64,000 nt of DNA from contig CAWGDF010000014.1 of NCBI GenBank assembly GCA_963821275.1, positions 25,386 through 89,385 of the forward strand. Reading direction: 5' to 3'. A program made the translations under genes and the position numbers. How positions within the stretch are numbered: position 1 is the stretch's first letter; the number at the start of each line of letters is the position of its first letter. The DNA is from JACVRW01 sp963821275. Its GTDB lineage: Bacteria; Actinomycetota; Thermoleophilia; Solirubrobacterales; Thermoleophilaceae. Below the pieces are notes generated by a model that worked only from the letters and a program-made list of their open reading frames with translations, did not search any database and was not told the DNA's origin. Below are positions 1-9,652 of the stretch, one piece after another.

Positions 1-261
1 CGCACCAACGTCTTCCCGCCGCCGCTCTGCTGGGACCTCCAGACGGTCGAGCAGTTCGATCTCGCCGCGCAGCACGTGCGGCCGGAGGACGTGGAGGACA
101 CCGTGGTGGTCAGCGCGGAGCTCGGACGGCACATCGAGGTCCTACGTGAGCTCGCGGGGCTGGGCTTCGACGAGATCTACCTCCACCACGTCGGTCAGGA
201 GCTCCGTCCCTTCATCGAGGCGTTCGGCGAGCACGTGCTCCCCGAGCTCGCCGAGGGCTGA
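1..261 (+). CDS. LLM-class flavin/F420-type oxidoreductase, C-terminal part
   Basis: The reading frame is open from the first base, so the gene begins outside the window and only the last 86 residues are seen, ending at TGA 259-261. The tail (…WDLQTVEQFD… then …IYLHHVGQELRPFIEAFGEHVLPEL) matches the C-terminal barrel helix of luciferase-like monooxygenases of the type found beside trehalose/amylase-family genes in actinobacteria. These enzymes oxidise small substrates with FMN or F420; the substrate here cannot be told. The next gene starts 3 bases after the stop, which indicates co-transcription with the GH13 gene. Family assignment rests on the tail only. Confidence 0.7.
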   Translation, partial: RTNVFPPPLCWDLQTVEQFDLAAQHVRPEDVEDTVVVSAELGRHIEVLRELAGLGFDEIYLHHVGQELRPFIEAFGEHVLPELAEG

Positions 262-264
262 GCC

Positions 265-1936
265 GTGGGTCTGGGCCAGACCAGCGACCTGTGGTGGAAG
301 AACGCGGTCGTCTACTGCCTGGACGTGGAGACCTTCTGCGACTCCGACGGCGACGGCGTCGGCGACTTCGCGGGTCTGGTGCGGCAGATCGATTATCTGG
401 CCGGCCTCGGTGTCACCTGCCTCTGGCTGATGCCGTTCTATCCCTCGCCCAACCGCGACGACGGCTACGACGTGAGCGACTACTGCGGGGTGGACCCGCG
501 CCTGGGCAGCCTCGGCGACTTCGTGGAGCTGGTGCGCACCGCCAACGACCGCGGCATCAAGGTGATCGCGGACCTGGTCGTCAACCACACCTCCGACGAG
601 CACCCCTGGTTCCAGGCCGGCCGCGACGACCGCGAGTCGCCCTTCCGTTCCTACTACGTCTGGCGCGACGAGCCCTCGGAGGAGCCCAAGGGCCTCGCCT
701 TTCCCGACAAGGAGACCAGCAACTGGGAGAAGGACGAGCGCTCCGGCCAGTACTACCTGCACCGCTTCTACCGCTTCCAGCCCGACCTGAACCTGGCCAA
801 CCCGTCGGTCCGCGACGAGATCGCGAAGATCGTGGGCTTCTGGCTGCAGCTCGGGGTGTCGGGCTTCCGCATGGACGCCGTGCCCTTCATGCTCGAGCTG
901 GACGGCATAGCCGAGCAGGTCGAGGGCGACCCGCACCAGTGGCTGCGCAGTCTGCGTGCGTTCGCGACCCGCCGGCGCGGCGAGACGGTGTTGCTGGGCG
1001 AGGTCAACACCGAGCTGAAGGACCTCGCGCGCTTCTTCGGCGACGAGGACGGCGACCAGCTCACGATGCAGTTCGCGTTCCTGCTCAACCAGAGCCTGTG
1101 GCTGGCGCTCGCGCGAGAGGACGCGGAGCCGCTCGAGGGCGTGATCCGCAGCCTGCCCGACCCGCCGCCCGACAACACCTGGGCCACCTTCCTGCGAAAC
1201 CACGACGAGCTCAGCCTGGACAAGCTGACCGGGCCGCAGCGCCAAGAGATCTTCGACGCCTTCGGGCCCGACGAGGGGATGCAGCTCTACGGCCACGGGC
1301 TGCGCCGCCGCGCCGCCACGATGCTCGGAGGCGACGGGCCGCGGCTGCGCATGGCGTGGAGCCTGATGCTCTCGCTGCCCGGAACGCCGGTCATCTTCAT
1401 GGGCGACGAGATCGGCATGGGGGAGAACCTCGACATCCCCGACCGCATGAGCGTGCGGGTGCCGATGCAGTGGTCGGACGCCGAAGGCGGCGGCTTCTCC
1501 ACCGCCGAGCCGGCGGACCTGGTGCGACCCATGACCGGCGGAGGGTTCGGCGCACAGAACGTCAACGTCGCCGCGCCAGCAGCGGGAGCCGGATTCGCTT
1601 CTCAACTGGATGGAGCGGCTGATCCGGCGGCGCAAGGAGACACCGGAGCTCGGCTGGGGCTCGAGCACGCTGATCGAAACGGCCGAGCCCGCACTGTTCG
1701 CCCACCGCTGCGACTGGCAGGGCTCAACCGTCGCCGCCGCCCACAACCTGTCCGGCCAGCCGGTGCGGGCCACCCTGGACCTGGGCATCACCGAGCCAGG
1801 GGGGGTGGAGGTCGAGGACTTGCTCGAGGAGCGCGAGCATCGCCTCACGAAGAAGGGGACGCTGGAGCTCGAGCTGGAGGGCTACGGCTACCGCTGGCTG
1901 CAAGTGAGCTACAGGAAGCCGCGGCTGCGGAAGTAG
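265..1936 (+). CDS. GH13 alpha-amylase / trehalose-synthase-like protein, frameshifted
   Basis: All four GH13 conserved regions are visible: region I DLVVNH (about residues 103-108), region II GFRMDAV with nucleophile Asp204, region III LLGEVN with acid/base Glu246, and region IV NHDE with Asp314. The N-terminus (WWKNAVVY, DSDGDGVGDF) is that of glucosylating/trehalose-synthase-like amylases, so the role is probably alpha-glucan, maltose or trehalose conversion in the cytoplasm. The frame breaks near 1575. Reading shifts by +1 from VNVA to QQREPDSLLNWMERL, and one extra base in the GCCGCGCCAG stretch explains it. With the shift repaired the protein is about 557 residues with a C-terminal beta domain. 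Its last 28 bases overlap the convergent corA gene. The break is either a sequencing error or a recent mutation. Confidence 0.85.
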
Positions 1937-2904
1937 CCCACCATCCCCACCAGCATCGCGACCATCGCCGCGACGATCGCCCAGAAGGCCGCGGTGCCGG
2001 TGTCGAAGGGGAAGTCGACGTTCATCCCCCAGACACTCGCGAACAGCGTCAGCGGCAGGACGACGACGCTGAAGGCCGTGAGCACCCGCAGCACCTCGTT
2101 GACCCGGTGTGAGAGCACCGACTCGTTGGTGTCCTCGAGGGCCTCGACGACTTCCTTGTAGTTCTCGAGCATGTCCCAGATGCGCTCCGAGGCGTCGTTG
2201 ATGTCATCGAAGTAGACCTCGAGGTCCTCGGCCAGGTAGCGCTGCTTGGTGCGCTCCAAGTCCTGCAGCACCGCCCGCTGGGGCCGGATGATCTTGCGGA
2301 AGTTGATGATCTCCTGCTTGGAGTTCGACAGATCGCGCACGACTTCTTCGGCCTTGCCCTCGAAGATGTCCTCCTCGAGGCGCTCCAGCTTGTTGCCGAT
2401 CTTGCGCAGCATCGGGAAGCAGTAGTCGAACGAGTCGTCGACGATCTTGTAGAGGAGGTATCCGCTGCCCTTGGAGAGCAGCACCTCGCGCACCTCCTCG
2501 GAGGAGCGGCAGCGCTCGAACAGATACTCCACCGGCGGGATCGGCGTGTTGGGCAGCGTGATGATGAAGTCGGGCCCGATGAAGATGTCGAGCTCGGCCG
2601 CGTTCAGCCGGCCCACCGCCTTGTCGAAGACCGGGAAGTACAGGACGATGAACAGGTACTCGTCGTACTCGTCGATCTTCGGCCGCTGGTTGCGCGAGAG
2701 GACGTCCTCGTAGTCCAGCGGGTGGAACTCGAAGTGCTCCTCCAGCCACGCGCGGTCCACCGGCCGCGGGCGCTCGATGTTCACCCAGCGCAGGCCGGCA
2801 TGCTCGACCAGCTCAACGTTCGGCTCAGTGGCCGGAACGGAGCGTGCGGAATCGACCCGCGCGCGGGCGGAGCGCCTGAGACGTGGCTTCGGCAGGCTCG
2901 GCAT
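1909..2904 (-). CDS. corA: CorA-family magnesium/divalent metal transporter
   Basis: 331 residues. The C-terminus holds the diagnostic GMN signature (WGMNVDFPFDTG) between two membrane helices (VLPLTLFASVWGMN and AFWAIVAAMVAMLVGMVGYF) and ends in the short basic tail typical of CorA. The long acidic/helical N-terminal part (…RLEEDIFEGKAEEVV…) is the cytoplasmic funnel. CorA proteins form pentameric channels for Mg2+ or Co2+/Ni2+ uptake in the inner membrane. The gene is convergent with the amylase gene and overlaps its end by 28 bases. The ATG at 2904 follows a short region with no strong Shine-Dalgarno sequence, so the exact start is less certain. Confidence 0.93.
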   Translation of the reverse strand: MPSLPKPRLRRSARARVDSARSVPATEPNVELVEHAGLRWVNIERPRPVDRAWLEEHFEFHPLDYEDVLSRNQRPKIDEYDEYLFIVLYFPVFDKAVGRLNAAELDIFIGPDFIITLPNTPIPPVEYLFERCRSSEEVREVLLSKGSGYLLYKIVDDSFDYCFPMLRKIGNKLERLEEDIFEGKAEEVVRDLSNSKQEIINFRKIIRPQRAVLQDLERTKQRYLAEDLEVYFDDINDASERIWDMLENYKEVVEALEDTNESVLSHRVNEVLRVLTAFSVVVLPLTLFASVWGMNVDFPFDTGTAAFWAIVAAMVAMLVGMVGYFRSRGFL

Positions 2905-2988
2905 TGCGTCTGAGCGGGTCGTCCAACACGGTCACCCTGACGATTCTACTTCGTGGGACTGGTATCCTGCGCGGCCTACATAGCCGTT

Positions 2989-3106
2989 GCATCTAGAGGG
3001 GTGGAGGGAAATGGCCCTGTGAAGCCCCGGCAACCGCCCAGAGGTGACCGTCCGGTCGCTGAGGGAAAGGTGCCAAGTCCATCGGACGACCGCGTCCGGA
3101 AGATGT
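2989..3106 (+). promoter_or_regulatory. SAM-I (S-box) riboswitch
   Basis: The leader carries the conserved SAM-I core in order: GAGGGGTGGAGGGAAATGG, CCCTGTGAAG, CCCGGCAACC, then GGAAAGGTGCCAA and a closing AGATGTGACC. P1 pairs GCATCT (2989-2994) with AGATGT (3101-3106). An intrinsic terminator follows 22 bases later, so SAM binding should shut off transcription. Genes under this class serve methionine, cysteine or SAM supply, which bears on the function of the downstream threonine-synthase-like gene. Confidence 0.95.
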
Positions 3107-3127
3107 GACCAGGGGCGCTTGTGAAGG

Positions 3128-3157
3128 CCTCCGTCACAGCAGCGGCGGAGGTTTTTT
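3128..3157 (+). terminator. Riboswitch expression-platform terminator
   Basis: CCTCCG (3128-3133) pairs with CGGAGG (3146-3151) and is followed directly by six Ts (3152-3157), a textbook intrinsic terminator. It lies between the SAM-I aptamer and the RBS of the next gene. The in-frame GTG at 3121 would place the start inside this terminator, which argues for the later start at 3178. Confidence 0.9.
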
Positions 3158-3177
3158 CATACGCGAAAGGAGATTTC

Positions 3178-4413
3178 GTGCCCGTTCAAGCGCTCCAGTG
3201 CAAGGAATGTAAGGAGACCTACCCGCTCGACGCCCGTTATGTGTGCGAGCGCTGCTTCGGCCCTCTCGAGGTGGCCTACGAGCACCACGCGCTCGACGCC
3301 GCGGAGACGCGGCGGCGCATCCAGGCGGGTCCGCAGACGATCTGGCGCTACTCGGACTTCCTGCCCTTCGCCGCGCCGCCGCAGGCCGGCCTCCCCGTCG
3401 GGCTGACGCCCCTTCAGCGGGCGCCGCGCCTGGCCGAGCGGCTGGGCCTGCGGGAGGTTTGGATCAAGAACGACACCGCCAACCCCACGCATTCCTTCAA
3501 GGACCGGGTGGTGGCGGTGGCGCTGGCCAAGGCGCGCGAGTTCGGCTACGAAGTGGTGGCGTGCGCGTCCACCGGGAACCTGGCGAACGCGGTGGCCGCC
3601 CACGCGGCGGCGGCCGGGCTCGAGTCGTATGTGTTCATCCCCGCCGACCTGGAGGAGCAGAAGGTCCTGGCCACGGGCGTCTACGGCACCCGGCTGGTGG
3701 CGGTGCGCGGCACCTACGACGACGTGAACCGCCTCTGCACCGAGCTCTCCGGGGAGCGCGACTGGGCCTTCGTGAACGTGAACGTGCGCCCCTACTACGC
3801 CGAGGGCTCGAAGACGCTTGCCTTCGAGATCGCCGAGCAGCTCGGCTTCGAGCTACCCGACCGCGTGGTCGCCCCGATCGCCTCGGGCTCGCTGTTCACC
3901 AAGATCGCGCGCGGCTTCGAGGAGTGGCTCGAGGTGGGGCTGCTGGAGGGCGAGCTGCCGGCCTTCAACGGCGCCCAGGCCGAGGGCTGCTCGCCGGTCG
4001 CGGCGGCCTTCGACGCCGGCCACGAGGTGTGCCGGCCGGTGAGGCCGGACACGATCGCCAAGTCGCTTGCCATCGGCAACCCGGCCGACGGTCCGTACGC
4101 TCTCGACCTCGCCCGGCGCTCGGGCGGCGGGGTGGACGCCGTGACCGACGACGAGATCCGGGAGGGCATCGCCCTGCTGGCCCAGACCACGGGGATCTTC
4201 ACCGAGACCGCCGGGGGTGTGACCACCGCCGTACTGGCCAAGCTGGCCGAGCGCGGCGCCATCGGCTCCGACGAGCGGGTGGTCGCGGTCATCACCGGTG
4301 ACGGCCTCAAGACGCTCGACGCGGTGCGTGGAACATTCCAGGTCCACGAGATCGAGCCGTCGGCGGCGGAGTTCGAGCGGGTGGTGGCCAAAGACCCGGT
4401 GGGCGCGTTGTAA
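3178..4413 (+). CDS. metM: MetM-like PLP enzyme (threonine-synthase homologue), probable O-phosphohomoserine-dependent homocysteine synthase
   Basis: 411 residues. A zinc ribbon (Cys8, Cys11, Cys23, Cys26) precedes a fold-type II PLP domain; THSFKDR carries the Schiff-base lysine (Lys108), and ASTGNLANAVAAHAA is the phosphate-binding loop region. By homology alone it would be called threonine synthase. Two context facts favour the MetM role, conversion of O-phosphohomoserine to homocysteine using a thiocarboxylated carrier: the SAM-I riboswitch upstream, and a CysO/MoaD-like carrier gene 13 bases downstream. A MetM/MetO route of this kind has, as I recall, been described in Streptomyces. The start is GTG 3178, with AAAGGAG five bases upstream. 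Plain threonine synthase remains the alternative. Confidence 0.8.
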   Translation: MPVQALQCKECKETYPLDARYVCERCFGPLEVAYEHHALDAAETRRRIQAGPQTIWRYSDFLPFAAPPQAGLPVGLTPLQRAPRLAERLGLREVWIKNDTANPTHSFKDRVVAVALAKAREFGYEVVACASTGNLANAVAAHAAAAGLESYVFIPADLEEQKVLATGVYGTRLVAVRGTYDDVNRLCTELSGERDWAFVNVNVRPYYAEGSKTLAFEIAEQLGFELPDRVVAPIASGSLFTKIARGFEEWLEVGLLEGELPAFNGAQAEGCSPVAAAFDAGHEVCRPVRPDTIAKSLAIGNPADGPYALDLARRSGGGVDAVTDDEIREGIALLAQTTGIFTETAGGVTTAVLAKLAERGAIGSDERVVAVITGDGLKTLDAVRGTFQVHEIEPSAAEFERVVAKDPVGAL

Positions 4414-4426
4414 GCTGCCGGGCCGG

Positions 4427-4702
4427 ATGGCGATAACGGTCAAGATCCCCACCCAGTTGCGGAGCGTCACCGGCGGCGACACCGAGACGACCGTCGAGGC
4501 TGCCGGGACGGTGGGGGAGGTGCTCGACGGCCTCTACGACCGCTACGACGGGCTTCGTGATCGGATCGCCGAGGACGGTGACCTGCGCCGCTTCGTGAAC
4601 GTGTACGTGGGCGGTGAGGACATCCGCTTCCTCGACGGCCTCGACACGTCCGTCGAGGACGGCGACGAGGTCACGATCCTCCCGGCCGTCGCCGGCGGCT
4701 GA
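4427..4702 (+). CDS. metO: MoaD/ThiS/CysO-family sulfur carrier protein (MetO-like)
   Basis: 91 residues with the ubiquitin-like fold signature: RFVNVYVGGEDIRFLDGL, then DGDEVTILPAVAGG ending in the di-glycine that is adenylated and thiocarboxylated. The RFVNxYV…ILPAVAGG pattern is very close to mycobacterial CysO, which donates sulfur to CysM. Here no cysM or mec neighbour is visible. Instead the gene sits 13 bases after the SAM-regulated PLP enzyme, so it probably feeds sulfur for homocysteine synthesis. It needs an E1-like enzyme (MoeZ-type), which must lie elsewhere. Confidence 0.88.
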   Translation: MAITVKIPTQLRSVTGGDTETTVEAAGTVGEVLDGLYDRYDGLRDRIAEDGDLRRFVNVYVGGEDIRFLDGLDTSVEDGDEVTILPAVAGG

Positions 4703-4715
4703 GCGCCCGGCGGGT

Positions 4716-5681
4716 TTGAGCACCCTGGTCACCGGCGCCCACGGGTTCGTGGGCTCCTGGCTCTGCGAGGGACTGCTCGAGCGGGGCGAGCGGGTCGTGG
4801 CGCTGAAGCGGGACTTCGATCCCGAGAGCCGTTTCGAGTCCGAAGGGATCGGTGCCCGCTGCGCGGTGGTGGCCGGTGACCTGAGCGACTCCGCATCGCT
4901 GCTTCGCATCCTGGCCGAGTACGACGTGAGGGCGGTCTTCCACCTCGCGGCGCAGGCGATCGTCGGGCGGGCCAACCGGACGCCGCTCGCGACCTGGGAG
5001 AGCAACGTGCGCGGCACGTACATGCTGCTCGAGGCGTGTCGGGCGTACCTGACGGCCGGCGGGAGCCTCGAGCGAATCGTCGTGGCCTCGTCCGACAAGG
5101 CCTACGGTCAACACGACCGGCTCCCTTACCGTGAGGACTTCGAGCTTCGCGCCCGGAATCCGTACGACGTCTCCAAGGCCTGCGAGGACATGATCGCCCG
5201 CTCGTACGCCGCCTTCTTCGAGCTGCCCGTCGCGGTCACCCGCCTGGCGAACATCTATGGGCCCGGTGACCGCGCCTGGTCGCGGCTCATCCCTGAGACC
5301 GCCCGCGCCCTGGCGCGGGGAGAACGGCCGCAGATTCGCTCGGACGGGACCGCAGAGCGCGACTACCTCTACGTCGGCGACGCCGTCGAGGCCTACCTCG
5401 CGGTCGCGGAGTCGCTCGACCGCTCCGAGCACCGGGGCCGAGCCTGGAATGCCGGCTGCGAGAGGCCGGTGCCGGTGCTGGAGGTCGTCCGTCGCCTGAT
5501 CGAGATCTCCGGACGCGATCTCGAGCCCGACGTCCAGGGCGAGGCGACCCCGGCCGGAGAGATCGACCGCCAGTTCCTCAGCGCTCGCGCCATCCGCGAG
5601 GAGCTGGGCTGGAAGCCGCAATGGGACCTGGACCGCGGCCTCGCGGCGACCTGGGAGTGGTACAGCGTGCGGGTGGGCTGA
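4716..5681 (+). CDS. NAD-dependent epimerase/dehydratase (extended SDR, sugar-nucleotide type)
   Basis: Extended SDR of 321 residues. The N-terminal TGAHGFVGSWL is the NAD-binding TGxxGxxG loop; SSDKAYG and the catalytic YDVSK (Tyr-x-x-x-Lys) follow, then TRLANIYGPGD and the substrate-side RDYLYVGDAVEAY. The SSDKxYG/PYDVSKACED pattern resembles CDP-glucose and GDP-mannose 4,6-dehydratases, so it probably makes a deoxysugar nucleotide for surface glycans. TTG at 4716 is the first start that keeps the full Rossmann motif and lies 13 bases after metO. Substrate is not determinable. Confidence 0.85.
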   Translation: MSTLVTGAHGFVGSWLCEGLLERGERVVALKRDFDPESRFESEGIGARCAVVAGDLSDSASLLRILAEYDVRAVFHLAAQAIVGRANRTPLATWESNVRGTYMLLEACRAYLTAGGSLERIVVASSDKAYGQHDRLPYREDFELRARNPYDVSKACEDMIARSYAAFFELPVAVTRLANIYGPGDRAWSRLIPETARALARGERPQIRSDGTAERDYLYVGDAVEAYLAVAESLDRSEHRGRAWNAGCERPVPVLEVVRRLIEISGRDLEPDVQGEATPAGEIDRQFLSARAIREELGWKPQWDLDRGLAATWEWYSVRVG

Positions 5682-5716
5682 CTCGACCCTCGGTACAGGT
5701 CGCCGCCCCGATCTTT

Positions 5717-5728
5717 GGACCGCGGTCC
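5717..5728. promoter_or_regulatory. Perfect 12-bp palindrome near a possible promoter
   Basis: GGACCGCGGTCC is a perfect palindrome in the gap after the SDR gene. TTGCCT at 5730-5735 and CAGTAT 17 bases later could be a promoter reading toward the small gene at 5767. The palindrome would then be placed as an operator at the -35 box. No regulator is identified. Confidence 0.35.
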
Positions 5729-5766
5729 ATTGCCTTTCTCCCTGCTATGGGCCAGTATCCCGGCGC

Positions 5767-5964
5767 ATGGTGTCCAAACCCATCAGGCGTTACGCGCTCG
5801 TCCCGGACTCCTCTGAGCGTGCCGACGGTCCGATGCGCCCGATGCGGCGCTTCCACCTCGCGCGGATCTCCGGATCGCCGCGCTCGGCGCTCGGCCAGGA
5901 CCGGCACGAGCGGATGGAGGAGGTCGCCCGGGCGAACGGGAACGGCTCCGGGCCCGGGCACTAG
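5767..5964 (+). CDS. Small hypothetical protein (65 aa)
   Basis: The frame has high third-position GC like real genes of this window and encodes a basic, Arg- and Met-rich peptide (RPMRRFHLARISG) with a Gly-rich end. No domain is recognised and no strong ribosome-binding site is seen. The 406-base gap from 5682 to 6087 contains this candidate and the palindrome, and nothing else I can support. Confidence 0.35.
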   Translation: MVSKPIRRYALVPDSSERADGPMRPMRRFHLARISGSPRSALGQDRHERMEEVARANGNGSGPGH

Positions 5965-6087
5965 CCGCCGCGGCGGCGACTCGGCCGGGCTCCTGGCGCG
6001 GCCAAAAGGGCGCTAAGAGCGACATTTTTCTCCGACCTTTTTCGCCTACCGCAAGCGGGGCGATTCCCCCAACGTTGGTGAGGTGGA

Positions 6088-7196
6088 ATGCGAGACGGTG
6101 TCGTCAGGCGTTTCCTCACGGCCGGCCTCTTCGCAGTCGGCGTGACCCTTTCCCCCGTGGGAGGCGGAATCGCCCTCGCGCATCCAAGCGCCAACTTCGA
6201 TTGGACGCCGAAGCCGGTCGTCGCCGGAAAGCCTGTGACGCTCTACTCGACGTCGCTCCCTCACAATCAGGTCACGCCGATCGTCAAGTTCGCTTGGAGC
6301 CTCGGCGGGAATCGCCAGTGCATCGAGACCGCAATCGGCGGGGGCGACAGCTGCACCACCACCGCCCCCGCGCCGGGCACCTGGAATGTGACCCTGCGTC
6401 GTCGAGGACTCACAGATGGAGAGCAGCTACCATCACCAAGACGATCACCGTCCAAGCGCCGCCCCGCCGCCCCCGCCGCCACCGCCCCACCGCCTCCACC
6501 TCCTCACCGCCACCACCACCGAACCAGCCCCCACGGCCGCCTTCGCCGCGCTGCCCGGGTCCCCGAGGCGTCGGGGAGGAAGTGACGTTCGTCTCCTACT
6601 CGGACGATCGGGACGGCAACGTCACCAGCCAAACCTGGGATCTGGATGGCGACGGTGCCTTCGATGACGCCGCGGGGGCGGTGGTGACACGCAGGTACTC
6701 GGCCCCCGGCCCCAAGAAGGTCACGCTTCTGGTCAGGGACAACCGAGGGGCCGCCTCAACGATGTCACTCACCGTTCAGGTCCTGGCGCAGTCCGGCGCC
6801 TCCTCGTTGAGCCCGCAGCCGCTGTTGGGCGGACCGTCGCCGCTGCCGAAGCTCCTGAGTCCGTTCCCGATCGTGAGGCTCGTGGGCAGCGCGACATGGA
6901 CGGGGACCAACATCGAGCTGCTTACCGTGCGCGCGCCGAAGGGTGCGCGGGCGCTGGTCCGCTGCCGCGGACAAGAATGCCCGGTCAAGCGCATCAGGAA
7001 AACCGCTCGCCGTACCCGGCTCCGGTTCAAGGCGGCCGAGCGCACCATGCCGACCGGCGCGGTCCTCGAGGTGCTCGTTCGCCGTGGCAACCGGATCGGC
7101 AAGTTCACGCGCTTCCGCTTCCGGGAGAATCGCCGCCCGGTTCGGACCGACGGCTGCCTGTGGCCGCGACACGGCCAAGTTGGCGCCGTGCCCTGA
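6088..7196 (+). pseudogene. Secreted PKD-domain protein broken by several frameshifts
   Basis: The product starts with a signal peptide (VRRFLTAGLFAVGVTLSPVGGGIALAHP), then a first PKD/Ig-like domain (NFDWTPKPVVAGKPVTLYST … TWNVTLR). The frame then changes repeatedly between about 6397 and 6585 across a Pro/Thr-rich linker (ITKTITVQAPP, then AAFAALPGSP). It recovers at GEEVTFVSYSDDRDG, a second PKD domain with WDLDGDGAFDD. The C-terminal 100 residues are a basic Arg-rich domain reminiscent of the next genes' tails. At least four indels in about 190 bases of C-rich repeat sequence make sequencing error likely, but true decay is not excluded. Probably an extracellular surface protein. Confidence 0.7.
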
Positions 7197-7383
7197 GACT
7201 TAGAAGCAACTTCCCCTAGCAGTGGCCCAGCGGGCCATTCGGGTTACGTTGGATGCGGCGGCTGACCGCGCGCGGCCTTCGCCGGAGGAGATGGGTGGTG
7301 CAGTTGGCGGCGGGAGGCCGGACTTCCCATTTCCTTCGGCGTGACCTTCCAACATCCCGTTCCCTCGCGCGTTGTAGCGCCTG

Positions 7384-9651
7384 ATGAACGCACGTGTGCT
7401 GTCGACGCTGGTCGCAGCCGTGGGCCTGGCGCTGGGGGCCGCGCCGGCGGCCGCCCAGGTGCCGGCCTGCGGCGCGCCGGCCAACCCGGTCGTGGCCGAG
7501 AACTGTCTCCGGGGCAATCCGGCGAGCGAATGGGAGGTCGAGGGTGGCGGGGATCCCAGCATCCAGGGCTTCGCGACCGACATCAGCGTCGATCAGGGCC
7601 AGGCCGTCGGCTTCAAGGTGGAGACCACGGTCACCGACTACCGCCTCGACATCTATCGCATGGGCTGGTACGGCGGGGCCGGCGCCCGCCGGGTGGCGAC
7701 CGTGCAGCCGTCTGCGGCGCTGCCGCAGAACCAGCCGGACTGCGTTAGCGACAGCACGACGGGTCTGATCGACTGCGGCAACTGGGCCCCTTCCGCCTCC
7801 TGGACGGTCCCCGGCAACGCGGTCTCGGGCATCTACCTCGCCCGCCTGGTGCGCGAGGACGGCCCCGCCGGCGCCAGCCACGTCCCCTTCGTGGTCCGCG
7901 ACGACGACGGCCGCTCGGACCTGCTGTTTCAGACCGGGGACACCACCTGGCAGGCCTACAACCGCTATGGCGGGAACAGTCTCTACGTGGGCGGGCCGGG
8001 CACCAATCCCGGGCGCGCCTACAAGGTCTCGTACAACCGCCCCTTCACCACGCGCGAGTACGCGCCCGAGGACTGGCTCTTCAACGCCGAGTACCCGATG
8101 GTGCGCTGGCTGGAGCGAAACGGCTACGACGTCTCCTACTTCACAGGCGTCGACAGCGACCGCCGGGGCAGCGAGATCCGTGAGCACGGTGCTTTCCTCT
8201 CGGTCGGCCACGACGAGTACTGGTCGGGCGCCCAGCGCGCGAACGTGGAGGCGGCACGCGGCGCCGGCGTGCACCTGGCGTTCTTCAGCGGCAACGAGGT
8301 CTTCTGGAAGACGCGCTGGGAGAGCTCGCACCGCACCCTCGTCTCCTACAAGGAGACCCACGCGAACGCCAAGATCGATCCGTGCGGGCGTCTGGACGGG
8401 CACGTGGCGCGATCCGCGCTTCAGCCCGCCGGCCGACGGAGGCCGGCCGGAGAACGCCCTTACGGGGCAGCTGTTCATGGTCAACGACGGCGCCACCACG
8501 GCCATTCGCGTCCCGGCGGCCGACGGCAGGATGCGTCTGTGGCGCAACACGAGCGTCGCGGGGCTGGCCACGGGCGCGACCGCGACGTTGCCGAACGGAA
8601 CACTCGGCTACGAGTGGGACGAGGACGCCGACAACGGCCACCGCCCGCCCGGTTCGTTCCGCCTGTCGAGCACGACCGTGCTGAACGCCCCCGTGCTGGT
8701 CGACTACGGCTCAAACTACGGCTCTGACACGGCGACCCATCACCTGACGCTCTATCGGCACCCGAGTGGGGCGCTGGTGTTCGGAGCCGGCACGGTGCAG
8801 TGGTCCTGGGGGCTCGACGACCAGCATGACCGCGGCAGCTCGCCTCCGAGCGTCCCGATGCAGCAGGCCACGGTCAACCTGCTCGCCGACATGTGCGTCC
8901 AGTCGCCGACGCGCCAGGCCGGCCTGACCGCGGCGGTCGCCTCGAACGATACGACCCCGCCGAGCTCGGCGCCCAGCAACCCCACCCGAACCGTCACGGC
9001 CGGAAACCCGGTCACCGTCAGCGGCACCGCCGTCGACGGCGGCGGCGGACGGGTCGGCGGCGTCGAGATCTCCGTCGACGGCGGAACGACCTGGCATCCG
9101 GCAACCGGACGGGAGAGCTGGGGCTACACATGGACGCCGGCCGTCAGCGGCCAGGTCACCGTCCGCAGCCGCGCCGTAGACGACAGCGGCAACCTGGAGG
9201 GGAGGGCTGCGCGTGGCTGTCCGCGGCCCGGCGGGGGGACGACGCCGCCCGTAGGCGGGACAACGCCGCCTGCGGGCGGGACGACGCCGCCCGCGGCCGG
9301 GACGCGCGCCCAAGGACGCGACTGCGCCGCGGGTGCGGGTGCGCCCGCGCCGAGTGCGCGTCTCCCGGCGCGGCCACGTCAGGCTGCGAGTGCGCTGTCC
9401 GGGCAGCGAACGACTCTGCCGCATCGATCTGCGGCTCCGTCGGGCCGGCAACACCGTGGCGCGCAAGAGGTTCCGAGTGGCGGGCGGCAAGAAACGCCGG
9501 GTGTCACTGGGCCTGAAGCGAGGTGCGCGGCGGAGGCTGGTCGCGATCGAATTCCCTGCGGGTGGTCGCGGTCGCTTCGGCCCGTGACGCGGCCGGCAAC
9601 CGGGCCATCACCCGTACCCGCATCCGGCTGCTGGCCCCGAGGGGGAGCTGA
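7384..9651 (+). CDS. Secreted N,N-dimethylformamidase-large-subunit-like protein with Ig-like and basic C-terminal domains (three frameshifts)
   Basis: A signal peptide (MNARVLSTLVAAVGLALGAAPAAAQ) is followed by the N,N-dimethylformamidase beta-subunit-like domain (YRLDIYRMGWYGGAGAR; LLFQTGDTTWQAYNRYGG; GHDEYWSGAQR; FFSGNEVFWKTRW). Next come an Ig-like domain (ISVDGGTTWHPA), a GGTTPPx linker and a basic C-terminal domain. Three successive +1 shifts occur near 8383, 9313 and 9538, each explained by one extra base. The last is clear by comparison with the paralogous tail at about 11800 (RRRLSRS). Many secreted relatives exist in soil actinobacteria and their substrate is unknown; amidase activity should not be assumed. 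Confidence 0.8.
9228..9300 (+). repeat. Tandem linker repeats encoding GGTTPPx
   Basis: Three copies of a roughly 21-base unit encode GGTTPPV, GGTTPPA and GGTTPPA between the Ig-like domain and the C-terminal domain of the secreted protein. Similar GGTTPG/GGTNPP linkers occur at the same place in the next gene. They probably act as a flexible spacer in the cell wall. Confidence 0.75.
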
Positions 9652-9652
9652 C

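Noticed and set aside
142..1848. Long open frame (568 codons) on the minus strand through the GH13 gene
   Set aside because: It is an antisense shadow typical of high-GC DNA; translation lacks any motif, while the plus strand carries all GH13 conserved regions.
3121..3177. Longer N-terminus for the MetM-like enzyme from GTG 3121
   Set aside because: It lies within the riboswitch terminator hairpin; GTG 3178 has a good Shine-Dalgarno sequence and begins the zinc ribbon.
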